Assembly: GCF_019430945.1 (NCBI RefSeq)
Contig: NZ_JAHYCB010000007.1
Span: 124,001-188,000, forward strand
DNA from: Neorhizobium populisoli
Lineage (GTDB): Bacteria; Pseudomonadota; Alphaproteobacteria; Rhizobiales; Rhizobiaceae
Direction: 5' to 3'
Length of the DNA: 64,000 bases
The number at the start of each line of letters is the position of its first letter. The first letter of the stretch is position 1. The notes beneath the pieces are model-generated. The model had not been told where the DNA came from, did not search any database, and saw only the letters and a list, made by a program, of their open reading frames with translations. Position numbers and translations under genes: made by a program. Below are positions 33,665 to 42,355 of the stretch, piece by piece.

Positions 33665-35071
33665 TTACATATGGATCGGCTTGAAGAACGTGCCGAGTGC
33701 CGCTTCCTTCACCGCTTCCGACATGGTCGGGTGCGCGTGGCAGGTGCGGCCGAGGTCTTCGGACGAACCGCCGAATTCCATCAGAACGGTGATCTCGTGG
33801 ATCATTTCGCCGGCGCCGAAGCCGACGATATGGCCGCCGAGCACCCGGTCGGTGTCCTTGTCGGCGAGGATCTTCACGAAACCGTCGGTCGCCAGCATGG
33901 CGCGGGCGCGGCCGTTCGCCGTGAACGGGAACTTGCCGACCTTGTAGGCGATGCCTGCAGCCTTCAGCTCTTCCTCGGTCTTGCCGACGGAAGCGACTTC
34001 CGGCTGGGTGTAGACGACGCCCGGAATGACGTCGTAGTTCACGTGACCATGCTGGCCGGCGAGGATTTCGGCCAGCGCCACGCCTTCGTCTTCCGCCTTG
34101 TGGGCGAGCATCGGGCCCTTCACCACGTCGCCGATCGCATAGATGCTGGCAACATTGGTCTTGAAGTGGCCGTCGATTTCGACACGGCCGCGATTATCCA
34201 GAGCGACGCCGGCCGTATCGAGGCCGAGGCCTTCGGTATAGGGCTTGCGGCCGGTGGAGATCAACACGACATCGGCTTCGACGGTGACCGCATCACCGCC
34301 CTTGACCGGCTCGTAGGTGACCTTGGCGCCATTGGCGGTTTTCTCGACACCGGTGACCTTGGCTTCGGTGCGGATATCCATGCCCTGCTTGGCCATCATC
34401 CGCTGGAACTGCTTGGATACGTCGCCGTCCATGCCGCCGAGCAGCTTGTCGAGATATTCGATGACGGTGACCTTGGCGCCGAGGCGCAGCCAAACCGAGC
34501 CGAGTTCCATGCCGATGACGCCACCACCGACGACGATCAGGTTCTGCGGAACCTTGTCGAGCGCGATCGCACCGGTCGAGGAAACGATGACCTTCTCGTC
34601 GATCGCGACATTGACGCCCGGAATGCCGGCAACGTCGGAGCCGGTGGCGATGACGATGTTCTTCGTCTCGAGTTCCTGCACCTTACCGTCTTCGCCGGTG
34701 ACGGAAACCTTGCCGGCCGACACGATCTTTCCGGTGCCAATGAAGCCGTCGATCTTGTTCTTCTTGAAGAGGAAGGAAACGCCGTCGACATTCGACTTAA
34801 CGGTGGCATCCTTGTGGGCCATCATCTTTTCGAGGTTCAGCTTCGGAGCCGACACCTCGACGCCGAGAGCGTCCACGCCATGGGCGACCTGATGGAACAT
34901 TTCCGAAGCGTGCAGCAGCGCCTTCGACGGAATGCAGCCGATGTTGAGGCAGGTGCCGCCATAGGTGGCGCGCTTTTCGACGACTGCGACCTTGAGGCCG
35001 AGCTGGGCGGCCTTCACCGCGCAGACATAACCGCCGGGGCCGCTACCGATGACGACGACATCATATGCCAT
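33665..35071 (-). CDS. lpdA: Dihydrolipoyl dehydrogenase (E3)
   Basis: A 468-residue FAD flavoprotein that reoxidises the lipoyl arms of 2-oxo acid dehydrogenases with NAD+. The FAD motif is VVVIGSGPGGYVCAVKAAQL; redox cysteines are Cys41 and Cys46 in GGTCLNIGCIPSK; the catalytic His is in CHAHPTMSEAV near the C terminus. It is last in the mdh-suc cluster and therefore serves the 2-oxoglutarate dehydrogenase encoded upstream. An AAGGA-type ribosome site precedes ATG 35071. Confidence 0.97.
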   Translation of the reverse strand: MAYDVVVIGSGPGGYVCAVKAAQLGLKVAVVEKRATYGGTCLNIGCIPSKALLHASEMFHQVAHGVDALGVEVSAPKLNLEKMMAHKDATVKSNVDGVSFLFKKNKIDGFIGTGKIVSAGKVSVTGEDGKVQELETKNIVIATGSDVAGIPGVNVAIDEKVIVSSTGAIALDKVPQNLIVVGGGVIGMELGSVWLRLGAKVTVIEYLDKLLGGMDGDVSKQFQRMMAKQGMDIRTEAKVTGVEKTANGAKVTYEPVKGGDAVTVEADVVLISTGRKPYTEGLGLDTAGVALDNRGRVEIDGHFKTNVASIYAIGDVVKGPMLAHKAEDEGVALAEILAGQHGHVNYDVIPGVVYTQPEVASVGKTEEELKAAGIAYKVGKFPFTANGRARAMLATDGFVKILADKDTDRVLGGHIVGFGAGEMIHEITVLMEFGGSSEDLGRTCHAHPTMSEAVKEAALGTFFKPIHM

Positions 35072-35160
35072 TGTTCTCTTTCCTTCTTCTCATCTCTGCG
35101 CTGCCGCGCTTCTCTCGTTTCATCGCAATTCCAGATACAAGACCACTTGCCGGAATTGCC

Positions 35161-35913
35161 TTAGCGCCCACCGCTCACGTCGATGATGGCGCCGGTTGTG
35201 TATGAAGCCGTCGGCGAGAGGAAATAGAGAACGGCATCCGCCACCTCTTCCGCCCTGCCCGGCCGTTGCATGGGAATATTGGGCGCCATGTCGCGCGCCC
35301 GGTCCGGCAGGCCGCCGGAGGCATGAATGTCCGTATCGATAATGCCCGGACGGATCGCGTTGACGCGGACACCTTCCATGGCGACTTCGCGCGCGAGCCC
35401 GATCGTCAGCGTATCGATCGCCGCCTTCGAAGCCGCGTAATCGACATACTGGCCCGGCGAACCGAGCTTGACCGCCATGGAAGAGATATTGACGATCGAC
35501 CCACCTCTGCCGCCGTGTTTCGTCGACATGCGGCGCACGGCTTCCGCCGCACACAGGATCGAGCCGGTCACATTGATGCGCATCATCCGCTCGATACGTT
35601 CCACGCTCATCTCGTCGAGACGCTGCGGCTGATCCACGATGCCGGCATTGTTCACCAACCCGTCGAGCCGGCCGAAATGCTTGTCTACCGCCTGACACAT
35701 CGAGACGATCTCGGCCGCATTGCCGACATCTGCCTGCACCGCAATCGCATCACCGCCTGCGGCCTTGATCTCGGCGACCACCTTTTCGGCAGCCTCGCGG
35801 TTTGCGGCATAATTCACGGCCACGCGCCAGCCCTTGGCGGCAGCCATGAGCGATACCGCCGCGCCGATGCCGCGGCTTCCGCCGGTCACGAGAAGAACAG
35901 GGGCGTCGCTCAT
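35161..35913 (-). CDS. SDR family oxidoreductase
   Basis: A 250-residue short-chain dehydrogenase/reductase. The cofactor motif is LLVTGGSRGIGAAVS, the catalytic Ser is in GGSIVNISSMAV, and Tyr-x-x-x-Lys is YVDYAASKAA; NNAG is conserved. The Asn-Tyr after the second strand favours NADP. The substrate is unknown. ATG 35913 overlaps the stop codon of the preceding gene by four bases (ATGA) with AAGGA eight bases upstream, so it is coupled to that gene; an ATG at 35922 is too close to the ribosome site. It lies inside the suc-lpd cluster. Confidence 0.88.
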   Translation of the reverse strand: MSDAPVLLVTGGSRGIGAAVSLMAAAKGWRVAVNYAANREAAEKVVAEIKAAGGDAIAVQADVGNAAEIVSMCQAVDKHFGRLDGLVNNAGIVDQPQRLDEMSVERIERMMRINVTGSILCAAEAVRRMSTKHGGRGGSIVNISSMAVKLGSPGQYVDYAASKAAIDTLTIGLAREVAMEGVRVNAIRPGIIDTDIHASGGLPDRARDMAPNIPMQRPGRAEEVADAVLYFLSPTASYTTGAIIDVSGGR

Positions 35914-36404
35914 GCCTTGCATTCCTTGAATTCGTAGAGGTCCCAGGGAATATCCTTGAGACCGCTCTTGTCCCAGAGCTTTGAATGCCGAAGAGCCGGG
36001 CCGATACCCGGCAGCAGCACCGCATCCGGCGCCTGAGAGCCTTCTGCGCCCAATATGTCGATATGCCCGCTCTTCACATCAAGGGCATAGGGAACTCCGG
36101 TCCAGACGGTGCAGGCGCGCAGCTCCGCGCCGGTCGCATCGCCTTCCGGGCAGTTGTTCATGATCATGCCGGCCGGCCGTTTCGACTCGTCGTCATACAT
36201 GACGTGGCCATCGAGCTTCAGCTTACCGCCGGTCACCGTGAAGAGGTGACTGACCGCGGCGGAACCGACCGGTTTGAAGGCAAGTACCGTGCCGGCATCT
36301 GCTTCGCCAAATACCGCTTTCTCGATCACGCACCGTTCCGCTGCCATCGCCCATCCGGGCACCAGGCAGAGAGCAAGCGAAACGACCTTGATTGCTTTCC
36401 TCAT
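35910..36404 (-). CDS. Exported protein of unknown function
   Basis: A 164-residue protein with a clear signal peptide (KVVSLALCLVPGWAMAAERC, cleavage likely after AMA). The mature part contains a few cysteines (in ERCVIEK, NNCPEGD, LRACTVW, FKECKA) that could form disulfides, and no motif I recognise. It is coupled to the SDR gene by an ATGA overlap and starts five bases before the stop of the MAPEG gene upstream, so the three form a unit inserted between sucB and lpdA. Confidence 0.75.
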   Translation of the reverse strand: MRKAIKVVSLALCLVPGWAMAAERCVIEKAVFGEADAGTVLAFKPVGSAAVSHLFTVTGGKLKLDGHVMYDDESKRPAGMIMNNCPEGDATGAELRACTVWTGVPYALDVKSGHIDILGAEGSQAPDAVLLPGIGPALRHSKLWDKSGLKDIPWDLYEFKECKA

Positions 36405-36408
36405 GGCG

Positions 36409-36816
36409 TCACCGGAACAGCGCGATCGTCATGGCCAGCATTCCCACCATGCTGATCAACCAGACGAAAGACCGGAAATAGGGGATGCCCGCGAGATAGA
36501 GCGGAATGTAGACGATCCGCGCCACGAACCACACCCAGCCGCCGATCAGCCCCCAACCCGAGGCGTCGCCGGTAATGGTGACACCGAACAGAAGCCCGAT
36601 GAATGCCGGATAGGTCTCCTGGAAATTCTTCGAGGCCCGGCTGGCGCGCCCTGCAAGCTTGCCCTGCGGCTTACGCTCGTCGTCTCGCGGCCCGGCATTC
36701 CATTCGTTACCGAGTTCGCGGGTCGAAAACCTGCCTTGCAGCAGGATATGAAACACGAGAAGGACCACGCTCAGGGCAAGCAGCGTCATATACGGCGTTG
36801 CGGCGGCCCCGAGCAT
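36409..36816 (-). CDS. MAPEG family membrane protein
   Basis: A 135-residue integral membrane protein with four helices of the MAPEG family (membrane-associated proteins in eicosanoid and glutathione metabolism). Conserved stretches are the polar loop after helix 1, FQETYPAFIGLLFG in helix 2, and VWFVARIVYIPLYLAGIPYFRS in helix 3. Bacterial members are often glutathione transferases or peroxidases, but the activity here is unknown. GGAAGG precedes ATG 36816. First of three small genes between sucB and lpdA. Confidence 0.88.
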   Translation of the reverse strand: MLGAAATPYMTLLALSVVLLVFHILLQGRFSTRELGNEWNAGPRDDERKPQGKLAGRASRASKNFQETYPAFIGLLFGVTITGDASGWGLIGGWVWFVARIVYIPLYLAGIPYFRSFVWLISMVGMLAMTIALFR

Positions 36817-36834
36817 GGGTTCAACCTTCCTATC

Positions 36835-38079
36835 TTAGAGGTCGAGAACCAGACGTTCCGGATCTTCCAGGCTTTCCTTGACGCGGACGAGGAAGGTCAC
36901 CGCTTCCTTGCCGTCGACGATGCGGTGATCGTAGGAGAGCGCCAGATACATCATCGGACGGATGACGATCTGACCGCCAACGACGACCGGACGCTCCTGG
37001 ATCTTGTGCATGCCGAGAATACCCGACTGCGGAGCGTTGAGGATCGGCGAGGACATCAGCGAACCGTAGACACCGCCATTGGTGATGGTGAAGGTGCCGC
37101 CCTGCATGTCGGACATCGACAGCGAACCGTCGCGGGCTGCCTTGGCGAGACGGCCGAGTTCCTTCTCGACGCCGGCGATCGAACGTTCGTCCGCATCACG
37201 GATGACCGGAACCACGAGACCCTTGTCGGTGCCGACAGCCATGCCGACGTGGCAGTAGTTCTTGTAGATGATGTCGGTGCCGTCGATCTCGGCATTGATC
37301 GAAGGGATTTCCTTCAGGGCGTGGGTGACCGCCTTGGTGAAGAAGCCCATGAAGCCGAGCTTCACGCCATGCTTCTTCTCGAAGATGTCCTTGTAGCGGT
37401 TGCGCAGGTCCATGACGGCCGACATGTCCACCTCGTTATAGGTGGTGAGCATGGCGGCCGTGTTCTGCGCGTCCTTGAGACGGCGGGCGATCGTTTGGCG
37501 CAGGCGGGTCATCTTGACGCGCTCTTCGCGGGACGCGTCGTCGGCAGACGAAACCGGACGCGGTGCAGCCGGAGCAGCAGTGGCCGGAGCCGAAGCAGCC
37601 GGGCCCTTGGCGATTGCAGCGATCACGTCGCCCTTCAGCACCTGGCCACGCTTGCCGGAACCGTCGATATCAGACGTCGAAACGTTGTTATCGGCAGCGA
37701 GCTTGGCCGCAGCCGGAGCGGCCGGCATGGAGGTTGCAGCAGCAGGCGCCGGTGCGGCAGCAGCAGCCGGAGCCGGGGCAGCAGGTTCGGCAGCCTTGGC
37801 CGGGGCAGCGGCAGCCGGAGCGGCCGCGGCTGTGCCGGCAGCACCTTCGGCGATCTGGCCGAGCAGGGCGCCGAGGCCGACGGTTTCGCCGTTGGCGGCA
37901 ACGATCTCGGTCAGAACGCCGGAAGCCGGCGCCGGAACTTCAACGGTTACCTTGTCCGTTTCGAGCTCGAGCAGCGGCTCGTCGGCCTTTACGGTGTCGC
38001 CGACCTTCTTGAACCAGGTGCCGACGGTTGCCTCGCTGACGGACTCGCCGAGAGTGGGGACGCGGATTTCGGTGGCCAT
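36835..38079 (-). CDS. sucB: 2-oxoglutarate dehydrogenase E2, dihydrolipoyllysine succinyltransferase
   Basis: A 414-residue E2 core protein that transfers the succinyl group from lipoate to CoA. The lipoyl domain occupies residues 1-80 with the lipoylated Lys43 in ETDKVTVEV; then an Ala/Pro-rich linker, the E3/E1-binding domain (AADNNVSTSDIDGSGKRG), a second linker, and the catalytic domain with the DHRIVDGKEAVTFL active site. It lies 54 bases after sucA, as expected for a shared transcript. Confidence 0.97.
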   Translation of the reverse strand: MATEIRVPTLGESVSEATVGTWFKKVGDTVKADEPLLELETDKVTVEVPAPASGVLTEIVAANGETVGLGALLGQIAEGAAGTAAAAPAAAAPAKAAEPAAPAPAAAAAPAPAAATSMPAAPAAAKLAADNNVSTSDIDGSGKRGQVLKGDVIAAIAKGPAASAPATAAPAAPRPVSSADDASREERVKMTRLRQTIARRLKDAQNTAAMLTTYNEVDMSAVMDLRNRYKDIFEKKHGVKLGFMGFFTKAVTHALKEIPSINAEIDGTDIIYKNYCHVGMAVGTDKGLVVPVIRDADERSIAGVEKELGRLAKAARDGSLSMSDMQGGTFTITNGGVYGSLMSSPILNAPQSGILGMHKIQERPVVVGGQIVIRPMMYLALSYDHRIVDGKEAVTFLVRVKESLEDPERLVLDL

Positions 38080-38133
38080 GATCTGTTTCCGTAGTTGTCA
38101 GGTTTAATCTTTGAAGGGGAGAGGCGGCTGGAA

Positions 38134-41130
38134 TCAGCCGCCGAGCGCGTCTTCGAGGAAGGCTTCGAGCTGTGCCAGATGCTTGGACATCTGACCCGTG
38201 GCCGGCGATGCGGCAGCCGGACGGCCCGTGTAACGGACGCGCTGGTACTTGGCATCGATATGGGCGAGCACCCATTCCAGATACGGGTCGATGAACGCCC
38301 AGGCGCCCATGTTTTTCGGCTCTTCCTGGCACCAGACCATTTCGGCGTTGCGGAAGCGCGACAGCTCGTTGATCAGCGCCTTGGCCGGGAACGGATAAAG
38401 CTGTTCGATACGCAGCAGGTAGATGTCGTCGATACCGCGCTTTTCGCGCTCTTCGAGCAAGTCGTAATAGACCTTGCCGGTGCAGAGCACGACGCGACGG
38501 ATCTTGGCATCCTTCTGCAGCTTGATCGGACCGTCCTTGATGACCTCCGCATCGTCCCAGAGGAGACGGTGGAAGGAGGACTCGCCGGCCATCTCGTTGA
38601 GCGCCGAAGTGGCCCGCTTGTGACGCAGAAGCGACTTGGGCGTCATCAGGATCAGCGGCTTGCGGAAGTCGCGCTTGGTCTGACGGCGCAGGATGTGGAA
38701 GTAGTTCGCCGGCGTCGTGACGTTGGCGACCTGCATGTTGTCTTCGGCGCACATCTGCAGCCAGCGCTCGAGGCGGGCCGAAGAGTGTTCCGGACCCTGG
38801 CCTTCATAACCATGCGGCAGAAGGCAGACGAGGCCGGACATGCGCAGCCACTTGCGTTCGCCCGACGAGATGAACTGGTCGAACACGACCTGCGCACCGT
38901 TGGCGAAGTCGCCGAACTGGGCTTCCCAAAGGGTCAGCGCATTCGGACGGGCGAGCGAATAGCCGTATTCGAAACCGAGAACCGCTTCTTCCGAAAGCAT
39001 CGAGTTGATGACTTCGTAACGGGCCTGTGTCGGCGCCAGGTTGGCGAGCGGGATGTAACGCTCTTCCGTGTCCTGATCGTAGAGAACCGAGTGACGCTGC
39101 GAGAACGTGCCGCGTTCGCAATCCTGACCGGACAGACGGATTTTGGTGCCTTCGACGGCGAGCGAACCGAAAGCCAGAGCTTCCGCCATCGCCCAGTCGA
39201 TGCCCTCGCCCGTGTCGATCATCTGCGCGCGGTTTTCCATGAAGCGCTTGATCGTGCGGTGCACGTTGAAGCCTTCCGGAACGGTCGCCAGCTTGCGACC
39301 AATATCGCGCAGGTCCTTGATCGGCATCGCGGTCTTGCCGCGGCGCTGCTCGTCGGCATTGTCGGCGGAACGCAGGCCGGACCAGTTGCCGTCCAGCCAG
39401 TCGGCCTTATTTGGCTTGTAGCTCTGGCCGGCTTCGAACTCGGCCTCCAGATGAGCGCGCCAGTCGGCCTTCATCTTCTCGAATTCGCCTTCGGTCAGGT
39501 GGCCCTCAGCAATCAGGCGATCGGCATAGATCTGCGCGACCGTCTTGTGGGCACGGATGACCTTGTACATCTTCGGCTGCGTGAAGCCCGGCTCGTCGCC
39601 TTCGTTATGGCCGAAGCGGCGATAGCAGAACATGTCGACGACGACCGGCTTGTGGAACTTCATCCGGTATTCGGTAGCGATCTTGGCAGCATAGGTGACC
39701 GCTTCCGGATCGTCGCCGTTGACGTGGAAGATCGGCGCCTCGATCATCTTGGCGACATCGGACGGATAGGGCGACGAACGCGAGAAGGCCGGATTGGTAG
39801 TGAACCCGATCTGGTTATTGATGATGACATGCATCGTGCCGGCGACGCGATGGCCGCGCAGGCCAGACAGGCCGAGAATTTCCGCCGTCACACCCTGACC
39901 GGCAAAAGCGGCATCGCCATGCAGCAACAGCGGCAGGACCTTGGAACGTTCGGAAAGCGGAATGACGTCGCCTTCCCAGACCTTGGCCAGCATGTCCTGC
40001 TTGGCGCGAGCCTTGCCCATAACGACCGGGTTGACGATCTCAAGGTGAGACGGGTTGGCCGTCAGCGACAGGTGGACCTTGTTGCCGTCGAATTCGCGGT
40101 CGGAAGAGGCACCGAGATGGTACTTCACGTCGCCCGAACCTTCGACTTCGTCGGGCTTGAACGAGCCGCCCTTGAACTCGTGGAACACGGCGCGGTGCGG
40201 CTTGCCCATGACGTTCGTCAGGACGTTCAGGCGGCCGCGGTGCGCCATGCCGACGATGACTTCTTCAAGACCATCCTGGCCGCCGCGCTTGATGATCTGC
40301 TCCAGCGCCGGGATCAGCGATTCACCGCCGTCGAGGCCGAAACGCTTGGTGCCCTTGAAGCGGACGTCGAGGAACTGCTCGTAACCCTCGGCTTCGACCA
40401 GCTTGGACAGGATAGCCTTCTTGCCGTTCGGCGTGAATTCGACGCCCTTGCCGGGGCCTTCGATGCGTTCCTGGATCCAGGACTTTTCTTCCGGATTGGA
40501 GATGTGCATGAACTCGACGCCGAGCGTCGAGCAATAGGTGCGCTCGAGGATGGCGATCATCTCGCGGACGGACGCGAATTCGAGGCCGAGTACGTTGTCG
40601 ATGAAGATCTTGCGGTCGTAATCGGCTTCGGTGAAACCGTAGGCCGACGGCGAAAGCTCGTTATAGTCTTCGACTGCGCTGGCAATGCCAAGCGGGTCGA
40701 GCTTGGCATGCAGGTGGCCGCGCATGCGATAGGCGCGGATCATCATGATGGCGCGAACGCTGTCACGGGTCGCCTGCAGCACGTCTGCTTCGCTTGCCGG
40801 CTTGCCGGCTGCCGCGGCGGTTTCCTCGACCTTGGCCTTGACCTTCTTTTCGATGGTCTTTTCCACGACCGGCCAGTTGCCGTCGAGCGCCGAGACCAGA
40901 TCACCGCCTTCGGCGATCGGCCAGTTCTTGCGCTGCCAGGAGGCACCGGTCGCCGCCTTCTTCACGTCGTCCGGATTGTCCGCGAGTGCCTTGAAGAAGG
41001 CCTGCCATTCCGGCGAGACGGAGGCCGGATCGTCTTCGTAGCGGGCATGCAGCTGCTCGATATAGGCTGCGTTCTGCCCGTCCAGGAAAGAGGTGATGAG
41101 GAACTGCTCGTTGGCTTCTTGCCGTGCCAT
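38134..41130 (-). CDS. sucA: 2-oxoglutarate dehydrogenase E1 (thiamine diphosphate)
   Basis: A 998-residue E1 that decarboxylates 2-oxoglutarate and passes the succinyl group to SucB lipoate. Visible family segments: GMAHRGRLNVLTNVMGK near residue 293, GDAAFAGQGVTAEILGLSGL near 405 (thiamine diphosphate site) and CYRRFGHNEGDEPGFTQP near 503. The start MARQEANEQFLITSFLDGQN at 41130 is the family N terminus; the frame is open to 41397, but the extra 89 codons have no homology. The Shine-Dalgarno AGGAGG is 25 bases upstream, with a GC hairpin between it and the ATG (separate entry). Confidence 0.97.
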   Translation of the reverse strand: MARQEANEQFLITSFLDGQNAAYIEQLHARYEDDPASVSPEWQAFFKALADNPDDVKKAATGASWQRKNWPIAEGGDLVSALDGNWPVVEKTIEKKVKAKVEETAAAAGKPASEADVLQATRDSVRAIMMIRAYRMRGHLHAKLDPLGIASAVEDYNELSPSAYGFTEADYDRKIFIDNVLGLEFASVREMIAILERTYCSTLGVEFMHISNPEEKSWIQERIEGPGKGVEFTPNGKKAILSKLVEAEGYEQFLDVRFKGTKRFGLDGGESLIPALEQIIKRGGQDGLEEVIVGMAHRGRLNVLTNVMGKPHRAVFHEFKGGSFKPDEVEGSGDVKYHLGASSDREFDGNKVHLSLTANPSHLEIVNPVVMGKARAKQDMLAKVWEGDVIPLSERSKVLPLLLHGDAAFAGQGVTAEILGLSGLRGHRVAGTMHVIINNQIGFTTNPAFSRSSPYPSDVAKMIEAPIFHVNGDDPEAVTYAAKIATEYRMKFHKPVVVDMFCYRRFGHNEGDEPGFTQPKMYKVIRAHKTVAQIYADRLIAEGHLTEGEFEKMKADWRAHLEAEFEAGQSYKPNKADWLDGNWSGLRSADNADEQRRGKTAMPIKDLRDIGRKLATVPEGFNVHRTIKRFMENRAQMIDTGEGIDWAMAEALAFGSLAVEGTKIRLSGQDCERGTFSQRHSVLYDQDTEERYIPLANLAPTQARYEVINSMLSEEAVLGFEYGYSLARPNALTLWEAQFGDFANGAQVVFDQFISSGERKWLRMSGLVCLLPHGYEGQGPEHSSARLERWLQMCAEDNMQVANVTTPANYFHILRRQTKRDFRKPLILMTPKSLLRHKRATSALNEMAGESSFHRLLWDDAEVIKDGPIKLQKDAKIRRVVLCTGKVYYDLLEEREKRGIDDIYLLRIEQLYPFPAKALINELSRFRNAEMVWCQEEPKNMGAWAFIDPYLEWVLAHIDAKYQRVRYTGRPAAASPATGQMSKHLAQLEAFLEDALGG

Positions 41131-41160
41131 GGTTTTTTGCGGGCGCCGCGCCCGCCTCCT
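41131..41160 (-). promoter_or_regulatory. sucA translation start region with a hairpin between Shine-Dalgarno and ATG
   Basis: On the minus strand, AGGAGG (complement of 41155-41160) is followed by GCGGGCG-CGG-CGCCCGC (41139-41155), a seven-pair hairpin, then AAAAAACC and the ATG. If the hairpin forms, the ribosome site is brought to an effective distance of about eight bases from the start; if not, it is 25 bases away, which is too far for normal initiation. The hairpin shares one base with AGGAGG. Confidence 0.6.
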
Positions 41161-41433
41161 GACGTAATCGGAACCGGGAGGTCTCCCGTCTCCGCATTTT
41201 CTTATGGTCTTATCGTCTGTTATTTCGTCGTCTACTGTTTGGGGCCGCCGAAGCGGTAAGCGCTCAACTCGTGACGCTGTATTGGCCTCACTCCGATAAC
41301 CGGCCGTCACATCGGCCACTATTGATCGGTGTAGACCTTGGACAGGCGAGGTTTTGCACCGTTTCGCCTGCCCGAAGCTTGCAGGATCAATCGCCACCTA
41401 TCTATTGCGGCAGCGAGTGTCCTTTATGTGGCG
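41161..41433. other. Intergenic region between sucD and sucA
   Basis: No gene is supported in this part of the 303-base gap. The transcript of the minus strand would contain CGGGAG-AC-CTCCCG (41175-41188) and a nine-pair stem GGGCAGGCG/CGCCTGTCC with one G-U pair (41340-41348 with 41365-41373). There is no T run, so these are not standard terminators; they may mark a processing site or a promoter region for sucAB. Confidence 0.45.
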
Positions 41434-42336
41434 TCAGCCCTTGAGGACTTCAACCAGCGTCTTGCCGAGGCGGGCCGGAGAAGGCGACACCTTGATACCT
41501 GCCGCTTCCATGGCCGCGATCTTCGATTCCGCATCGCCCTTGCCGCCGGAAACGACTGCACCGGCATGACCCATGGTGCGGCCCTTCGGAGCGGTACGGC
41601 CGGCAATGAAGCCTGCCATCGGCTTCTTGCGGCCCTTCTTGGCTTCGTCGATGAGGAACTGTGCCGCATCTTCTTCAGCCGAACCGCCGATTTCGCCGAT
41701 CATGATGATCGAGGTCGTGGCTTCGTCGGCCAGGAACATCTCGAGCACGTCGATGAATTCGGTGCCCTTGACCGGGTCGCCGCCGATGCCGACAGCCGTC
41801 GTCTGGCCGAGACCTTCGTTGGAGGTCTGGAACACGGCCTCGTAGGTGAGCGTGCCGGAGCGGGAAACGATACCGACCGAACCCTTGCGGAAGATCGAGC
41901 CCGGCATGATGCCGATCTTGCATTCTTCCGGCGTCAGGACGCCCGGGCAGTTCGGGCCGAGCAGGCGCGACTTGGAGCGGTCGAGGCGAGCCTTGACGCG
42001 AACCATGTCCATGACCGGAATGCCTTCGGTGATGCAGGTGATGAACGGGATCTCGGCTTCGATTGCCTCGATGATCGCATCGGCTGCACCTGCCGGCGGA
42101 ACGTAGATGACCGAGGCGTCTGCGCCGGTGCGTTCCTTGGCTTCGGCAACGGTCGCGAAGATCGGCAGGCTTTCGCCCTTCGAGCCGGTCCAGGTTTCGC
42201 CACCCTTCTTCGGGTGGATACCGCCGACCATCTGCGTGCCGTAGTAGGCGAGAGCCTGTTCGGTGTGGAAAGTACCGGTCTTGCCGGTCAGGCCCTGAAC
42301 CAGGACCTTGGTATTCTTGTTGACGAGAATCGACAT
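41434..42336 (-). CDS. sucD: Succinyl-CoA synthetase alpha subunit
   Basis: A 300-residue subunit that binds CoA and carries the phosphohistidine. The CoA-binding motif is VLVQGLTGKTGTFHTEQAL at the N terminus, the ligase segment is LLGPNCPGVLTPEECKIGIM, and the active-site His is in GRTMGHAGAVVSGGKG. It starts 20 bases after sucC. With SucC it makes ATP or GTP from succinyl-CoA. Confidence 0.98.
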   Translation of the reverse strand: MSILVNKNTKVLVQGLTGKTGTFHTEQALAYYGTQMVGGIHPKKGGETWTGSKGESLPIFATVAEAKERTGADASVIYVPPAGAADAIIEAIEAEIPFITCITEGIPVMDMVRVKARLDRSKSRLLGPNCPGVLTPEECKIGIMPGSIFRKGSVGIVSRSGTLTYEAVFQTSNEGLGQTTAVGIGGDPVKGTEFIDVLEMFLADEATTSIIMIGEIGGSAEEDAAQFLIDEAKKGRKKPMAGFIAGRTAPKGRTMGHAGAVVSGGKGDAESKIAAMEAAGIKVSPSPARLGKTLVEVLKG

Positions 42337-42355
42337 TGGGTTCCGGTCCTTTAGA

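Noticed and set aside
38095..41259. Plus-strand open frame of about 1054 codons opposite sucA
   Set aside because: Antisense shadow caused by codon bias; the translation has no recognisable domain.
41131..41397. N-terminal extension of sucA
   Set aside because: The extra 89 codons are basic and without homology; the family N terminus MARQEANEQF is at 41130.
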